DNA from: Zygotorulaspora mrakii
Lineage: Eukaryota; Ascomycota; Saccharomycetes; Saccharomycetales; Saccharomycetaceae
Assembly (NCBI RefSeq): GCF_013402915.1
Contig: NC_050723.1
Coordinates: 372,001-436,000, forward strand
DNA length: 64,000 nucleotides
Direction: 5' to 3'
Below are positions 38,278 through 50,200 of the stretch, piece after piece (the stretch's first letter is position 1; each line of letters begins with the position of its first letter). Made by a program: the position numbers and the translations under genes. The notes under the pieces were generated by a model that saw nothing but the letters and a program-made list of their open reading frames with translations, did no database searches and was not told the origin of the DNA.

Positions 38278-39963
38278 ATGTTGAGTTCATCGAAGTCGAC
38301 GGCTCAGATGAATACGGAGAAGATCAATGCAGCTTTGAAAGTCATCGAAAAGAAATCTTCTGTTGGGGGAGCATCTGAGGTTGGAAGTGAGAGGCTTGAT
38401 AGCTACACTTTAGAAGATGGTACCAAGGTGTCAACAAAGGAAAGGGTCGTCAAGAATGTGCCATCAATTACGGCGAAAATTCCTTCGAATGAAGAGGTTT
38501 TTGATGCCAGGACAGGCTTGCCTAATCACGAATTTCTAAAGAATCATTTCAGGAAAGAGGGCAGGCTTCGTGAGGAGCAAGCACTTAGAATATTGGACAT
38601 GGCGACCATTTGCCTTTCAAAGGAGCCGAACCTTTTACAAGTGCCGGCCCCTGTCACTGTTTGCGGTGATATTCATGGACAGTATTTTGACCTGTTAAAG
38701 CTATTTGAAGTTGGAGGTAATCCGGAGACAACACCTTATCTTTTCCTTGGTGATTACGTTGACCGTGGGCCCTTTTCATTCGAGTGTTTGATATATTTGT
38801 ATGCACTGAAACTAAATTTCTATTCCCAGTTGTGGTTACTCAGAGGGAACCATGAATGCAAGCATCTTACTTCTTATTTTACTTTTAAAAATGAATGTTT
38901 GCATAAATATTCGATGAAGGTTTATGAAGCGTGTTGTCACTCTTTTAATGCGTTGCCGTTAGCGGCGTTGATGAATAATCAATATTTTTGTGTCCACGGT
39001 GGTATATCACCAGAGTTGAATACCGTTCAGGATGTCAACAAAATACACAGGTTTAAAGAAATTCCGTCTCGTGGGTTGATGTGTGATCTCGTCTGGGCAG
39101 ACCCAGTGGAGGATTACGATGAGGATACCGTAACCAAAGGGAATTTTGTGCCCAACTCTGTTAGGGGTTGTTCATTCGCCTTCACGTATAAAGCCTCTTG
39201 CGAGTTCTTGCAACGAACAGGTTTACTTTCTATTATTCGAGCGCATGAAGCACAGGATGCAGGCTATCGAATGTATAAGAATACTGAAACTCTAGGTTTT
39301 CCCAGTTTGCTGACCTTATTCAGTGCACCCAACTATCTTGATACGTACAAGAATAAGGCCGCAATCCTGAAATACGAATCAAATGTCATGAATATCCGTC
39401 AATTCAATATGTCACCTCATCCTTACTGGCTTCCCGATTTCATGGATGTTTTCACCTGGTCTTTGCCATTTGTTGGTGAGAAAGTTACAGAAATGTTGGT
39501 ATCAATATTAAACATCTGTACAGAGGATGAATTAGGAGAAGAAACGCCCATGAATCCGGAATACATCGAAGAAAAGGCAGAAAACACAGAGCATGCATCA
39601 AAGTCTAATTCAAGCGCCGCATCAGGTGTTACTATCAAGACCACTTCTATCCTGGATGATGACAATAGAAGGAAAGCTTTACGGAACAAAATTTTGGCTA
39701 TAGCTAGAGTTTCTAGAATGTATTCTGTTCTGCGAGAGGAGAGTGATAAAGTCAAATACCTTAAGACAATGAACTCAGGAGTTTTACCGAGGGGTGCCTT
39801 GGCCAATGGGTCTACGGGTTTGAACGAAACATTATCAACATTTGAAGCAGCAAGGGCAAATGACCTGATTAATGAAAAGCTTCCACCATCAATTGACAAG
39901 GCCAAACGTGATAAGGATCGATATTATGAAACAATAATGAAAAAGGCTGAAAAAAAGAAGTAA
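38278..39963 (+). CDS. CNA1: Calcineurin A catalytic subunit (CNA1/CMP2)
   Basis: Encodes 561 residues. All metallophosphatase signatures are present: GDIHG (130-134), GDYVDRG (158-164), RGNHE (189-193), the later HGG and RAHEAQ histidines, and LFSAPNYLD. After the catalytic core come the calcineurin-B-binding helix ([18 protein letters not shown]), a calmodulin-binding region ([20 protein letters not shown]) and an autoinhibitory segment near residues 510-540. Ca2+/calmodulin-activated calcineurin dephosphorylates Crz1 and other stress targets. S. cerevisiae has two duplicates, CNA1 and CMP2; here there is one. It is convergent with IMD. Confidence 0.97.
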   Translation: MLSSSKSTAQMNTEKINAALKVIEKKSSVGGASEVGSERLDSYTLEDGTKVSTKERVVKNVPSITAKIPSNEEVFDARTGLPNHEFLKNHFRKEGRLREEQALRILDMATICLSKEPNLLQVPAPVTVCGDIHGQYFDLLKLFEVGGNPETTPYLFLGDYVDRGPFSFECLIYLYALKLNFYSQLWLLRGNHECKHLTSYFTFKNECLHKYSMKVYEACCHSFNALPLAALMNNQYFCVHGGISPELNTVQDVNKIHRFKEIPSRGLMCDLVWADPVEDYDEDTVTKGNFVPNSVRGCSFAFTYKASCEFLQRTGLLSIIRAHEAQDAGYRMYKNTETLGFPSLLTLFSAPNYLDTYKNKAAILKYESNVMNIRQFNMSPHPYWLPDFMDVFTWSLPFVGEKVTEMLVSILNICTEDELGEETPMNPEYIEEKAENTEHASKSNSSAASGVTIKTTSILDDDNRRKALRNKILAIARVSRMYSVLREESDKVKYLKTMNSGVLPRGALANGSTGLNETLSTFEAARANDLINEKLPPSIDKAKRDKDRYYETIMKKAEKKK

Positions 39964-40130
39964 TCTTACTTTTATTTACTCTGAGATATAGATTTTCTTT
40001 AGGGAGTGTATGTTTATGTGCTTGTTTTAGCGTTAGTATTTCCTGCTGGCCATATACACTATATTTCGAATTTTGATATATATTCCTATTTAATTTACAA
40101 ATAAGGAAAATGATTCACTGATTGTATTTT

Positions 40131-41936
40131 TCAATTATGCAAACGCTTTTCATAGGAATGCAAATTGTTGACACCACCCTCCAATTGTGCTGAAGCAGTT
40201 CTAAATTCGAATCTGATTTCACCTGATAGAACACTGTCCTGTAATTCTGTCAAATTCTGAACACCAATATCTTGACAAGAATGTTGCAAACCATTGTATA
40301 AATAAGGAATGAATTTTTTAATTGAACCCTTGTCAACAACAGCACCAGAGACACCTTGAGCAACCAAAACATCATCACCTTCGGAGAAATAACGAGAAGT
40401 AGCAGCATTGCCCTTAGCATCAGTCTTTTGCATAGCATCAATTGATCCCATACCACGGTAAACCTTTAATCTTTTACCATCTCTGAAGAAATACTCACCA
40501 GGAGATTCAGTTGTACCAGCTAACATACCACCCATCATACAGGTTGAAGCACCAAGAGCTAAAGCTTTTACAAGGTGACCAATGTTTTGAATACCACCAT
40601 CAGCAATACATGGAACACCAAATTCATTAGCAAATTTGCAAACGTTGTACACCGCAGTACCTTGAGGTCTACCACATGCCATAACCTCTTGAGTAATGCA
40701 AATAGAACCGGAACCCATACCAATTCTTAAACCATCTGCACCGGCGGCAATCAAGCTTGCAGCTTGTTCTCTGGTACAAACGTTACCAGCGATAATTTCT
40801 AATTCTGGGTAAGTTTCTTTGATCCATTTGATCATATCCAATTGGAAAACGGAGTTACCTTGAGATGAATCCAAAACGACGACATCCAAACCTGCTGCTG
40901 CCAACAATTCTAATCTCTCTCTGTCTGCTGGCATGGTACCAATAGCGGCACCGCATAACAATTGCTTCGTTGTAGCGGATTTAGAAGCTAATGGGTAATT
41001 CTGATTTTTCATTAAATCGGTTCTTGATAGCATAGAAATTAAATTGCCGCCTGCGTCGACAATTGGCAACTTTCCTTTTTTAGTATTCTTCAAGATTTCG
41101 TTACCTTCAGTAAGTGTGATACCTTGTTTACCTGTAACGACATCTCTGGTCATAATTTCAGAGACAAGTACAGAGTCATCCTCAATGAATTGAATATCAC
41201 GAGAAGTGACGATACCAACCAATTTGGATAGACATTTACCAGTTTCTATAATGCGACTTGTTAGTAAAAAAAGAACAACTTTGAAGACTTTTTCAATGCC
41301 AAATTATTCTTAGAATGCGAAATCTCATGATGAACAAATCAGCTGAATATATTATCTACAAGATCGTTTGATCCTTTTCAGTAGAACGAAAGTTATTAAA
41401 TAGTGTGTAATCATCATAGAAAATCATGAATAATCTCGACTGGAAAAATAAAATGGCAAAAAAAATAGTGAAATAAATGACATACCAGTTACTGGGAAAC
41501 CAGCAAATCCAAATTGCTGCTTCATAGCCCTAGCTTCACCAACAGTGGTCTTTGGTGAAATAACCTTTGGTGAGTTGATAAACCCATTTTCGTATTTCTT
41601 TACCTTGGCAACAAACGATGCCTGTTCCTCCTTAGAACAATTGTGCTGGATGATACCGATACCACCCAACAAAGCAATGTGAATAGCCATCTCAGATTCG
41701 GTGACAGTGTCCATTGGTGAAGACACAAATGGCGCATTCAAAGAGATTTTCTTCGTCAACTTGGTTTGCAAGTTGACTACAGATGATGGAAAGTTGACTT
41801 TGCCTGGCAAGATCAAAAAGTCATTGTAAGTCAAACCACCTCTAATATTGGAGTCCATCAACTCGTCAACGGACAAACCATCTTTTTTTTCGAAAGTCTT
41901 CAAGTATTCTAACGCTGTTGTGTGATCTCTAACCAT
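40131..41936 (-). CDS. IMD4: IMD, IMP dehydrogenase, two exons
   Basis: Exon 1 is 41936-41486 and exon 2 is 41245-40131. Spliced, they give 521 residues (S. cerevisiae 523-524). The junction codon is G|AA, producing GFPVTETGK in the middle of the first CBS domain. The catalytic loop GSICITQEV holds Cys333, and RGMGSIDAM forms part of the active-site flap region. The CBS pair spans about residues 115-235. The enzyme oxidises IMP to XMP, the committed step of GTP synthesis. Codon bias is strong, as for a highly expressed gene. S. cerevisiae IMD4 has its intron at a comparable place; IMD3 has none. IMD4 is therefore used as symbol for what is here the single gene. Confidence 0.97.
41246..41485 (-). 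other. IMD intron hosting a snoRNA
   Basis: A 240-nt intron with GTATGT at 41485, TACTAAC at 41265-41259 and acceptor ATAG ending at 41246. It splits the frame in phase 1. A box C/D snoRNA lies in its middle. Confidence 0.95.
41336..41421 (-). ncRNA. snR54: snR54-like box C/D snoRNA in the IMD intron
   Basis: On the minus strand, box C ATGATGA is at 41417-41411, box D' CTGA at 41381-41378 and box D CTGA at 41342-41339. Immediately before D' is the guide AACTTTCGTTCT (41394-41383). Its complement AGAACGAAAGTT is a conserved 18S rRNA sequence. Counting five bases from D' selects the second A of GAAC, which corresponds to 18S A974 in S. cerevisiae (human Am1031). That is the known target of snR54, which in S. 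cerevisiae lies in the IMD4 intron. Ends are approximate; C to D spans 79 nt. A C' box is not clear. Confidence 0.9.
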
Positions 41937-42797
41937 TGTTTTAAGTAAATTGAATGAAATACGAGCTATGGGTTATGGGGGTTCAATCCTCGGTATTTTA
42001 TGCTATATAAAATGGATTTAATGAATCGTAAGAATATAATTAAAAGAACCACTACATTTAAACAAAACAATTATTCCCACAATACTGAAAAAGAATCAAT
42101 GAAATGTAATACAGAATCTCTCTGGACTAGAGGAAACCTCTGCCAATATTTATACTTTTTCATTTTGCGTGGCGATGAGCTTTCAACAAAAAAAGAAATG
42201 TGAAAATTTTTTTTGGTCACTATGCTTGCCATGTAAGCAGCACGCACATAATGCGGGCAAGAGCGTCTACAGTCACTTAAACTAGCCTGGTTGTCAAGCC
42301 TTGACCTGGGTCTGCAACTAGATCCTGCCAGTGTGAATCACATGAAAATAGTAGAGAAGTGTATATAATTGCAAGCTTGAGATTGGGGTTACTATTCCGC
42401 TCGGGATACCCTTAATGTGCATGCACGCATCGGTTATGATCTTTCATGCCGTTCAGCAACAGATTCTTGTGCAACGATTCTGAACAGTTTCCGGAATACA
42501 TCTATGGATCGTTATCATTAATTGTCTACACTGGCAATCCCGAACGGAGGTTCGCCGTGTATTGCAAACCCTAAGTTGAAGGAAAACAACATGAAGATTA
42601 GGGCTTTGGTGATACCCTAACTTTTTATCAGGGCACGGAACGGGAATGTACCCTACCTTCTGAAAAGTAGGGCTTGTTTTCCACAATTACATCTTATCGA
42701 TATGACATTTTGAGATGGGGAAAGATCACAAACGTGAGAAGTAGTACTTGTAGATTGCAGGAGCTTTACATAATACGACCGTTTCCGTAGAGCTGCA
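41937..42797. other. IMD-ATG23 divergent intergenic region
   Basis: 861 bp. The IMD-proximal part is AT-rich. The middle (about 42,230-42,660) is less AT-rich and shows no gene; only short frames without recognisable product occur. No tRNA or snoRNA signals were found. Confidence 0.5.
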
Positions 42798-44141
42798 ATG
42801 GGATTACAGGATGTTTTGAGACAAAATGCGGAAATCACAGATTTCTTGAAGCAGCTTGTGGAGATTCACGCGCATGCCCTGAAGGAACAAGCTTTATCGT
42901 CGGAGTTATATAAGATTAGAGGAGACATCCTTATTTGTTTCAATGATCTCTGCAGGTTGAATGAAATGCTGATAGCGTGTGACGGTGAAATCAAGGAAGA
43001 AATAGATGTGCTGAAGCGTGCAAAGGCAAAGTTTCGCAAATTGGGCCAAAAAGAGCAGCTCTTGGCGAGTGAAAGAGGAAAGTGGGCGGAAGTGAAGGAG
43101 AATGCTGACAAAGTGACACTGGATACTACTGCTAGCTCGACGAGTTCTGTAAGCGTTAGTTCCAACTATCGTCCCTTCCTGGACCAATATATAGAATTGG
43201 TTGGGGCGCAGCAGACCACATTGGCACAAGAAGATACCGATTCCCTTGCAGAAGAGACTGAGGATGATCCAAAAAAACTCATTGAGTCTGTTCAATTACT
43301 CGAGAAGTGTCATTCTGATAATTTAAAGGACATTCAGAAGCTGGAGCAGCTGATGAAAACGTTTATGCGTGATCGGCAGTTCGTTGAAAAAGAATTGAAA
43401 TTGCAAAACGGTAAAATACGACGTAACACAAGACACTGGGATGAAGAGTTGAAGAAGGTAAGACAGTCTAGGGAAAAGGTTTTGGTGAGAGTTGGTCTTT
43501 TATCAAGTGATTTACAGGAATCTTCCTTAACAAAAAGATTTTTTAATTTTAATTTTACCAAGGGTAAAGATGAAAAGCTGCAAACTGAGGTGTCCGACAT
43601 CACAAGTCATTTTATGGAATTCACCGATATGAAAATATTTTCATTGCAAGATCAACTGACTCACAAGAAGGAAGACTCTTCTCGTCTTACAAATCGAAGA
43701 AATATATGGAATGATTGTATGCAATGCGTCAAAAATTTAGAAGATCAACTAAGCTTTGCATTATCCAACAGTGACGATTTAGTTGATTCATCATCCAAAG
43801 TTATAACTTGGCTCAGAGAAGCTATTGATTATTTAAATAATCTCGTAAGAGCAACAGACTTTGAACTTTTGACAAAACTTGTTAATAATGAGAAGGAGGT
43901 CATTGAGAAGGCCTATAATGAATTTCCTAAAAGTGAATTGAAAAAAACACTAATGCCAAATACCATTTCCCATTCTTCCTCACCTCCAAGACACCATCCG
44001 ACTCCACCGTTTTCTGTGGCGAGTAAGTCACCACCAAAAATCGGAATTTCTGAACTTACGGTCAACTTAACAAGTAATGAGAACGCTTACGAATTGAGCA
44101 ATAAAACTTTGATGAAAAATAAGTCAAAAAAAAAGGATTAA
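42798..44141 (+). CDS. ATG23: ATG23, peripheral membrane protein of Cvt/autophagy
   Basis: Encodes 447 residues (S. cerevisiae 453). The protein is almost wholly helical, with predicted coiled coils at about residues 30-100, 165-240 and 265-345, and a disordered Pro/Ser-rich region near 390-415. There is no enzyme motif. Atg23 forms an extended homodimer that promotes Atg9 vesicle formation from the Golgi. The name rests on length, coiled-coil layout and position: ATG23 (YLR431C) lies between IMD3 and SEN1 in S. cerevisiae, exactly as here. It is convergent with SEN1 (101 bp between stops). Confidence 0.9.
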   Translation: MGLQDVLRQNAEITDFLKQLVEIHAHALKEQALSSELYKIRGDILICFNDLCRLNEMLIACDGEIKEEIDVLKRAKAKFRKLGQKEQLLASERGKWAEVKENADKVTLDTTASSTSSVSVSSNYRPFLDQYIELVGAQQTTLAQEDTDSLAEETEDDPKKLIESVQLLEKCHSDNLKDIQKLEQLMKTFMRDRQFVEKELKLQNGKIRRNTRHWDEELKKVRQSREKVLVRVGLLSSDLQESSLTKRFFNFNFTKGKDEKLQTEVSDITSHFMEFTDMKIFSLQDQLTHKKEDSSRLTNRRNIWNDCMQCVKNLEDQLSFALSNSDDLVDSSSKVITWLREAIDYLNNLVRATDFELLTKLVNNEKEVIEKAYNEFPKSELKKTLMPNTISHSSSPPRHHPTPPFSVASKSPPKIGISELTVNLTSNENAYELSNKTLMKNKSKKKD

Positions 44142-44242
44142 TGACATGCTTGTGTATTTTATTTACAGTTTTCTGATTCATTCTATGCAACGAAGGTTGC
44201 TGTTCGATGATTAAATTATGCATTTGTTTATCCACTTAAAAT

Positions 44243-47200
44243 CTATCTATGGTGTGGTCTCTTCCTTGGAATGAAAGGATTTGAGGAATGACTTCTTCTG
44301 CCGGTAGCACTTCCATTGGTCGTGCCATTAGCTCTTCCTTTGACTTCCTGGTTTAACTTATTTATACTGCCGTGGGAATAGTTGGTGACGGGATTGTAGT
44401 CATCATTGTCATCATCAGTACCTGTCTCCTTGCCGTTTTCATCTTGTTGCCTATCAGTACTGCTATTGATATGTTTCGTTGACGAATATCTATGCTGATC
44501 ATTATCTGTGGGGAGCCTAGGTACATACTCGTTTTCCTCGTCGCACAAAGCATCAGTTTGAGTATTTTTATTTAAATGTTGACTATTTCTTGTTGTCTCA
44601 GCTTTGTTCATGTTTCTTGTCGAATTTTCCTTTTGCTTTACGAAGGGAGTATGAGGTTTAGGCCCATCTACATGAGAGGTAGCACCGAAAATGGTAGACT
44701 TTTTCTTTTTCGAGCCAACTGCCGAGCTATTATCTCCTTTTCTGCCGTTTTTATGACCTCTTTCCTGCTTTTTTTGGTGATCGCGATCATCTTCAGGCTG
44801 ACAGAGGGAAGACACAGTTTTCTCCCGAATGGTAGGATTATAATCATCATCCTTTGGAAGTGAATTTCCTAGATTCCTCAATTTACCTAGTATCTGTCGA
44901 GCCCTTTGGTTTCTGGAGTCTAAAAATCCAGCACATGCGTATTCCAAACAATTTCTTTGCTTCGCATTACTGATCAAATGTTTCCATAAGCTATTTTTGA
45001 CTAAAGATTTTTGATGCCCTAATATCCACATGCTTGTCTTTGCTCTGGTCAGAGCAACATTCATTCTCCGGAAATCCTTTAAGAAACCAACACTTGACTT
45101 AGTATCATCGGCACGAACACATGAAATGATGATTATTTCTTTTTCTTGACCTTGAAATCCGTCAATAGTATTGAAATCCACGTATTGCATTATTGTGCTT
45201 CCGAAATACGATCCGAATTCTCTTCTCATCCGTAAAGTTTGCTCTTTATAAGGCGAAATTATTCCTATTTTATTAGAGAAATTCACTGATCTTTCAAATT
45301 TATTTAGCAAATTTTCCACCAGTTCAATAGCTACTCTAATTTCCTCAATGTTAACGTAGGACATACTCTTGGAATTTTGCCTTTCCTGACCTGTCACAAT
45401 ATCAAAAAACTTATAGGGCGATAGTGGATATAAAGAGTGCCATGGTCTGGCATTTAGAGCCTCCATATTGGGGCCATCCTTCAAACGACTATTATAAAAC
45501 TCGGCAGACGGAAACTTGCTAATAGCCGGGTGCATACGATATTGTACGTCCAAAAGATAAGGACTGCTATTCTTTTCCATACGAACAAAGAGTGACTGGT
45601 TGTACTTGAAATCACTGGCAGCTCCTGAAAGAACGGTTGGGGGCAGTTGATTTGGATCACCAACCATAATACACCTTTTAGCACCGTACCTCAAAGGAAT
45701 TAAGGAAGATAGTTCGGTACATTGGCAGGCCTCATCAATTATCACAGTGTCAAATCTGACTCCCAAAGAGGCTAGTACATCATGCGCAGACCCTGATAAA
45801 GTTGAGCATATTACACTACTACTGGCCAAAATCCTGGCCTGAGCATTACGTCTATCTAAATCTCTAGTCCTGTAGTTCACTGAATTTCTTTCTCTAATCT
45901 CGTCTCGCTCTCTTCCGAGCTGATTCAATTCCTTACTCAATTCTCTGATTGCCAGCTGCAACTTTGCCACGTCTGAAGTTGACATAGTAGTTGATGATGC
46001 ATCATTCTGAGCATTCAATTTAGCTCTCAACTCTCTTCTTTTCGAGACAGCTGAGCCGAATTTCTTCTCAAGCTCAGGGTTTGCTGAGAACTCATAGTTT
46101 TTCTGGGCAAGTTGCTTTTCAACAAGCTCTTCCAGAGTAAGGTCCTTAATTGCCGCATTAACAGCGTCAGATCTACCCACACGAACTATATTAGGCTTAA
46201 ATTGATCGCCATTTCTATCGATAATTCCATCCCTTAGCCGAATAACAATTTCATCTACAGCGGCATTACTAGGAGCACAAATGAGAATCTTCTGCTTTTT
46301 TAACAGTTGCTCCGTTGTTAAAGATGATTCACCACCTGCTGGGGCTTGTATAACGTTTGATGGGGTGATGTTGCGAGTCGAAAGAAAATAGCCAATAACA
46401 CCCAAAATGGTCTTTGTCTTACCAGTACCAGGTGGCCCTTGAATTAAGGAAAATCCTTCTTTCGATACTGTGTTGACAATGGCCGCCGCCTGTGAAAGAT
46501 TGAGTCGATATTTTTCTTTCACAACCTCGATTTCTTCATACGGAGCTTTACCTTGAGCGAGTGGTTGAGCACTTAACACTTGATCAACAAGGTTGTAGTA
46601 CTGCAATCCCTCTAGTGAACTATATTCTCTTTCCACTGTGGTCATTTGCATTACTTTCACCGCATGAATCTCTGACCGCAGTGTGAGGAATTTGGAAAAT
46701 TTATGGTTGCGGTGAATACGCAGAGTAACGTCAACATTGTCTCCCTTTGTGTTTTTTAGAGTTCGAATCTTTGCCAAGCAAGTATGGGGAGTGTTTTTGA
46801 AATCATCGTTTGTAAGTGTGGAACCAGGGATGTAATCTGGAAAATACCCCAAGACTATCAGGTCAGATTCTGTGATGCCTGAATCCTGTATAGACCTTTT
46901 GGCAGAAGCGTAAACTTCGTAAAAATCCGAAACAGCGGTTCGATTTCCAACAACAATACTGAAGGGCTTGAAATCTCCTCTATCACGAGCAGAACATAGG
47001 CCCTGCCAAGTCTCTAGGAGAAGCAAAGGTTTGATCACGTTTTGATATTCACCAACGGATTTGAAAGTATCGTTTACATTAGAATACTTTTCCAAACCTT
47101 CATCATCTGGATATTCGCTCTTGCGACAGTAGTTCCACAATAGAACTGTTTCATAGAATGGATTTAAATCAATGTTCAACCTCCTTCTCATATACTCTTC

Positions 47201-50200
47201 TTCCAATTTCGCCCGGTCAGCATTGGTTGTTTTAGATGCAACTTTACCATTAATATCCAATGTCTGAATACTCCTCGACTTGGATTTTGCTGTAGCAAAT
47301 AGCTCCCTTGCTGTTTCAATGTCACCTTCGCTTTCATCGCTACTATCTTCGGTGTTTTTACCCGTATTGCTCCTGGGTTTTGTATGAAAAACTGTATTAC
47401 TTGCAGGATGAACAACTCTATTATTTAGCAGTTGACGTCTCGCAAGCTCCATTTTGCTTATTGGCTTTTGTAATCTCGACTGCTGCAAATGTGCAGAGCT
47501 CCCATGTTGCAACGTTCCAAAAGAAGTTATCTTGGCCTGAGATGCCTTTGGTCTACCTGTTATAGAAGAAGAGGTAGCCTTTCTTTGCAAAAAGTCAGCT
47601 CTTGATTCAGATAAATCAACGGGTTGGGGGGAGGTGGTAGTGGAAGTTGAGGGAGTAGCACTAGCAGAGAGCTTCGTCTTGCGGTAAATTTCAGCCTCGT
47701 TTACAACTCTCTCTGTAATTTTGGAATTGAAGGACCGCGCCTTAGTCAAGATTTCCGCAGCCTGATGTTCAGATAGTTTATTTGAGAATTTTTTGGCTTT
47801 AGCAGCATACTTTGCCATGGTTTCCACGAGATCGTCACTAAAGGGAATTTTCTTTTCATTTGCAAGCTCAGATGTACTAACGATCAGTCGCACACAAGAC
47901 TCGAGAAGGTCTTCATCACTTAATCTAAGCCAGTAAAGCATGTTTTTGACGGCATGCAAAACACTTTCAAATAAGATGTTTCCTGGTTCATTCAAAATAT
48001 CGAGAAATGTCCTGTAGGAATCAACTAAATTTCTACTGAGTTCGAGAGTATCCTTGGTAAAGTTCTCAAGCTCAGAATATTCATATTTGGTGGCCCATCT
48101 TAGAGTGCAGCGGTATATTGTATCGAGAAATGACCAGGATAATTCCCAAAATTGGCATACTTCTGCATCTGTGTCATCGTTTTTCATAGTGGAATAATTT
48201 GAGAAGATACCACCTATTGGATCCGTAAATGCACTTACAATATCCATTAGCACCCGGATAGCCCTAGGGCATGGCTCATAATATTCGCACTTGATGAGCT
48301 GGCGCAGCACGAGATTTATTGCCCTTATATGCCCCGTCAGGTTGTTAGCTAAAATTGCTTGTATACCTTCGAGTCTCCCTTCAACATCGAACGTATCGTA
48401 CAAAATATTCGTTGTAGCTTGATATAAATCGGTATTTGAAGAGAATATGCATGACCAAAAGCCCTGAGCTGCATCTCCATCAGCTAGAACTTTCGATAAC
48501 TGATTGGGCAAAATGTCAGTAAATTTCCCTACCAGAATTGTACACAAGGGAAGAAAAAGATTGATGAGATTATTATGCTTCTGAACTTCTCTATCCTTGG
48601 AAGGTATGACTAGTAACCCATTTATATCCTCTAGTGACACTAGCAATTGTTTCGCAAACAATGGACCATCATGGAATGACCTCAAATCAAGCTTTTTAGT
48701 CAAGTTTTCCAGCAGTGTCTGCGAGAACGGCACTTCGCTTATACGTTTTCCCAAATAAAGCTTGTATGTTGCCTGGCAGAGAAGCAATATATCGAGATTG
48801 ATACATTTCGTCAATACAGTCATGGCTGAGGTAGACACAGATATAGCAGATTCACCGAGTTCAGGATACAAAATATCAGGGCTAGTTGTTGATTTTAAAA
48901 CCATATCTTGAACCAAAGGATTATTTAAAAGTGCTCGAGAGTCCGTTTTGGAGTAAAGCAGCGTCTCAAAATCATCTCTTTGATAAAGCATAGCCCTTTC
49001 CGCGTCCGTTATTGTTAGTACCGCAGATAATAGTGCTGTCGAAGAATTCATCAAACAAGCTTTGGGGATTGATTTCAATGACTTCTGATTTGCGATTACT
49101 CTCAAAAATGCCATTGAGACCTTTTTTACCATCTGAATTCGTTTTGCGGGGGAAAGGGAATGATAAAACGGTAAAGTCCATGAAACCATATCAGTAATAG
49201 ACCCTGTTAACGATAAAATACCCTCGACATCATCATCCGGAATAATATTATTTTGAAGTCTAAGCAGCTTGTTTGAAAAAGTATCACGTTCAAAAAGTAT
49301 ATCAAGGACACTATGAAATGTGAACGGATCAATCTTGGTCCAAAACTCAGAGCCCAACTTTTCCAAAAACATGTTTAGGGCCCTTAATAGAAACTCTAGT
49401 GGCTTGTCGCGATATGTTTTTCCTAAATGATTATACCAAAGCCTGAAGATCGACTCAATTGGAAACCGTACAGTTTTCTTAAGAGATTCAAGATTCTTCG
49501 GAGTCTCAAAAAACTCAATGAAGACATCTTTATCAAAGAATGAAAAAATAGGAAGTAACTTTGACCAAAATTGTGAAACAACAAGCTCATTCCAGTTTGC
49601 AGGATTTTGTAAAAAAATTAAATGTATACTCATCTCTTCAATAATATCTGGAGTGACATTGGAGGCATTTGAATTGAAATTTTCTTTATGCAATTTTTTC
49701 AAAATACTTCTAGACCATTGAATCTGTTCCTGAGAGCCTTCACACCAACAAAATATGACGCCCGCAGTGAAAACTTTCACCAACTTAGAGTGATAAGGAT
49801 CCAAAAAGGGTTGTTTGGACAGGTACATAAATTTAAAGATAGCATCAAATGTCATCTTAAAATCCTTATTCAATCGCAGCATGTGTGGATTACAGAGACA
49901 CTCAAACATTGATAATTCGATGTCTCTAGTTACCTTAACGTCAGTATTTCCATTGATAGATATTTGCTGAAGTACAGGAAGAATGGCTTCTATCCTCCAT
50001 ATACACACAATGTCATTGAATCTTGCGACATGCTCATGGGGTACATGCCTTTGGATGGCGAAATGCTGCAACATCCTGCATTTTCCCCTGGCAAATTTCA
50101 AAATGCATTTCTCACACGTAGCTAAAGGTGGATTGAACTTATTTTTCAGCCATGTCACAGTTTGTTGCTCATTGAAAGAGAAGATAGTTAAACAAAAGAT

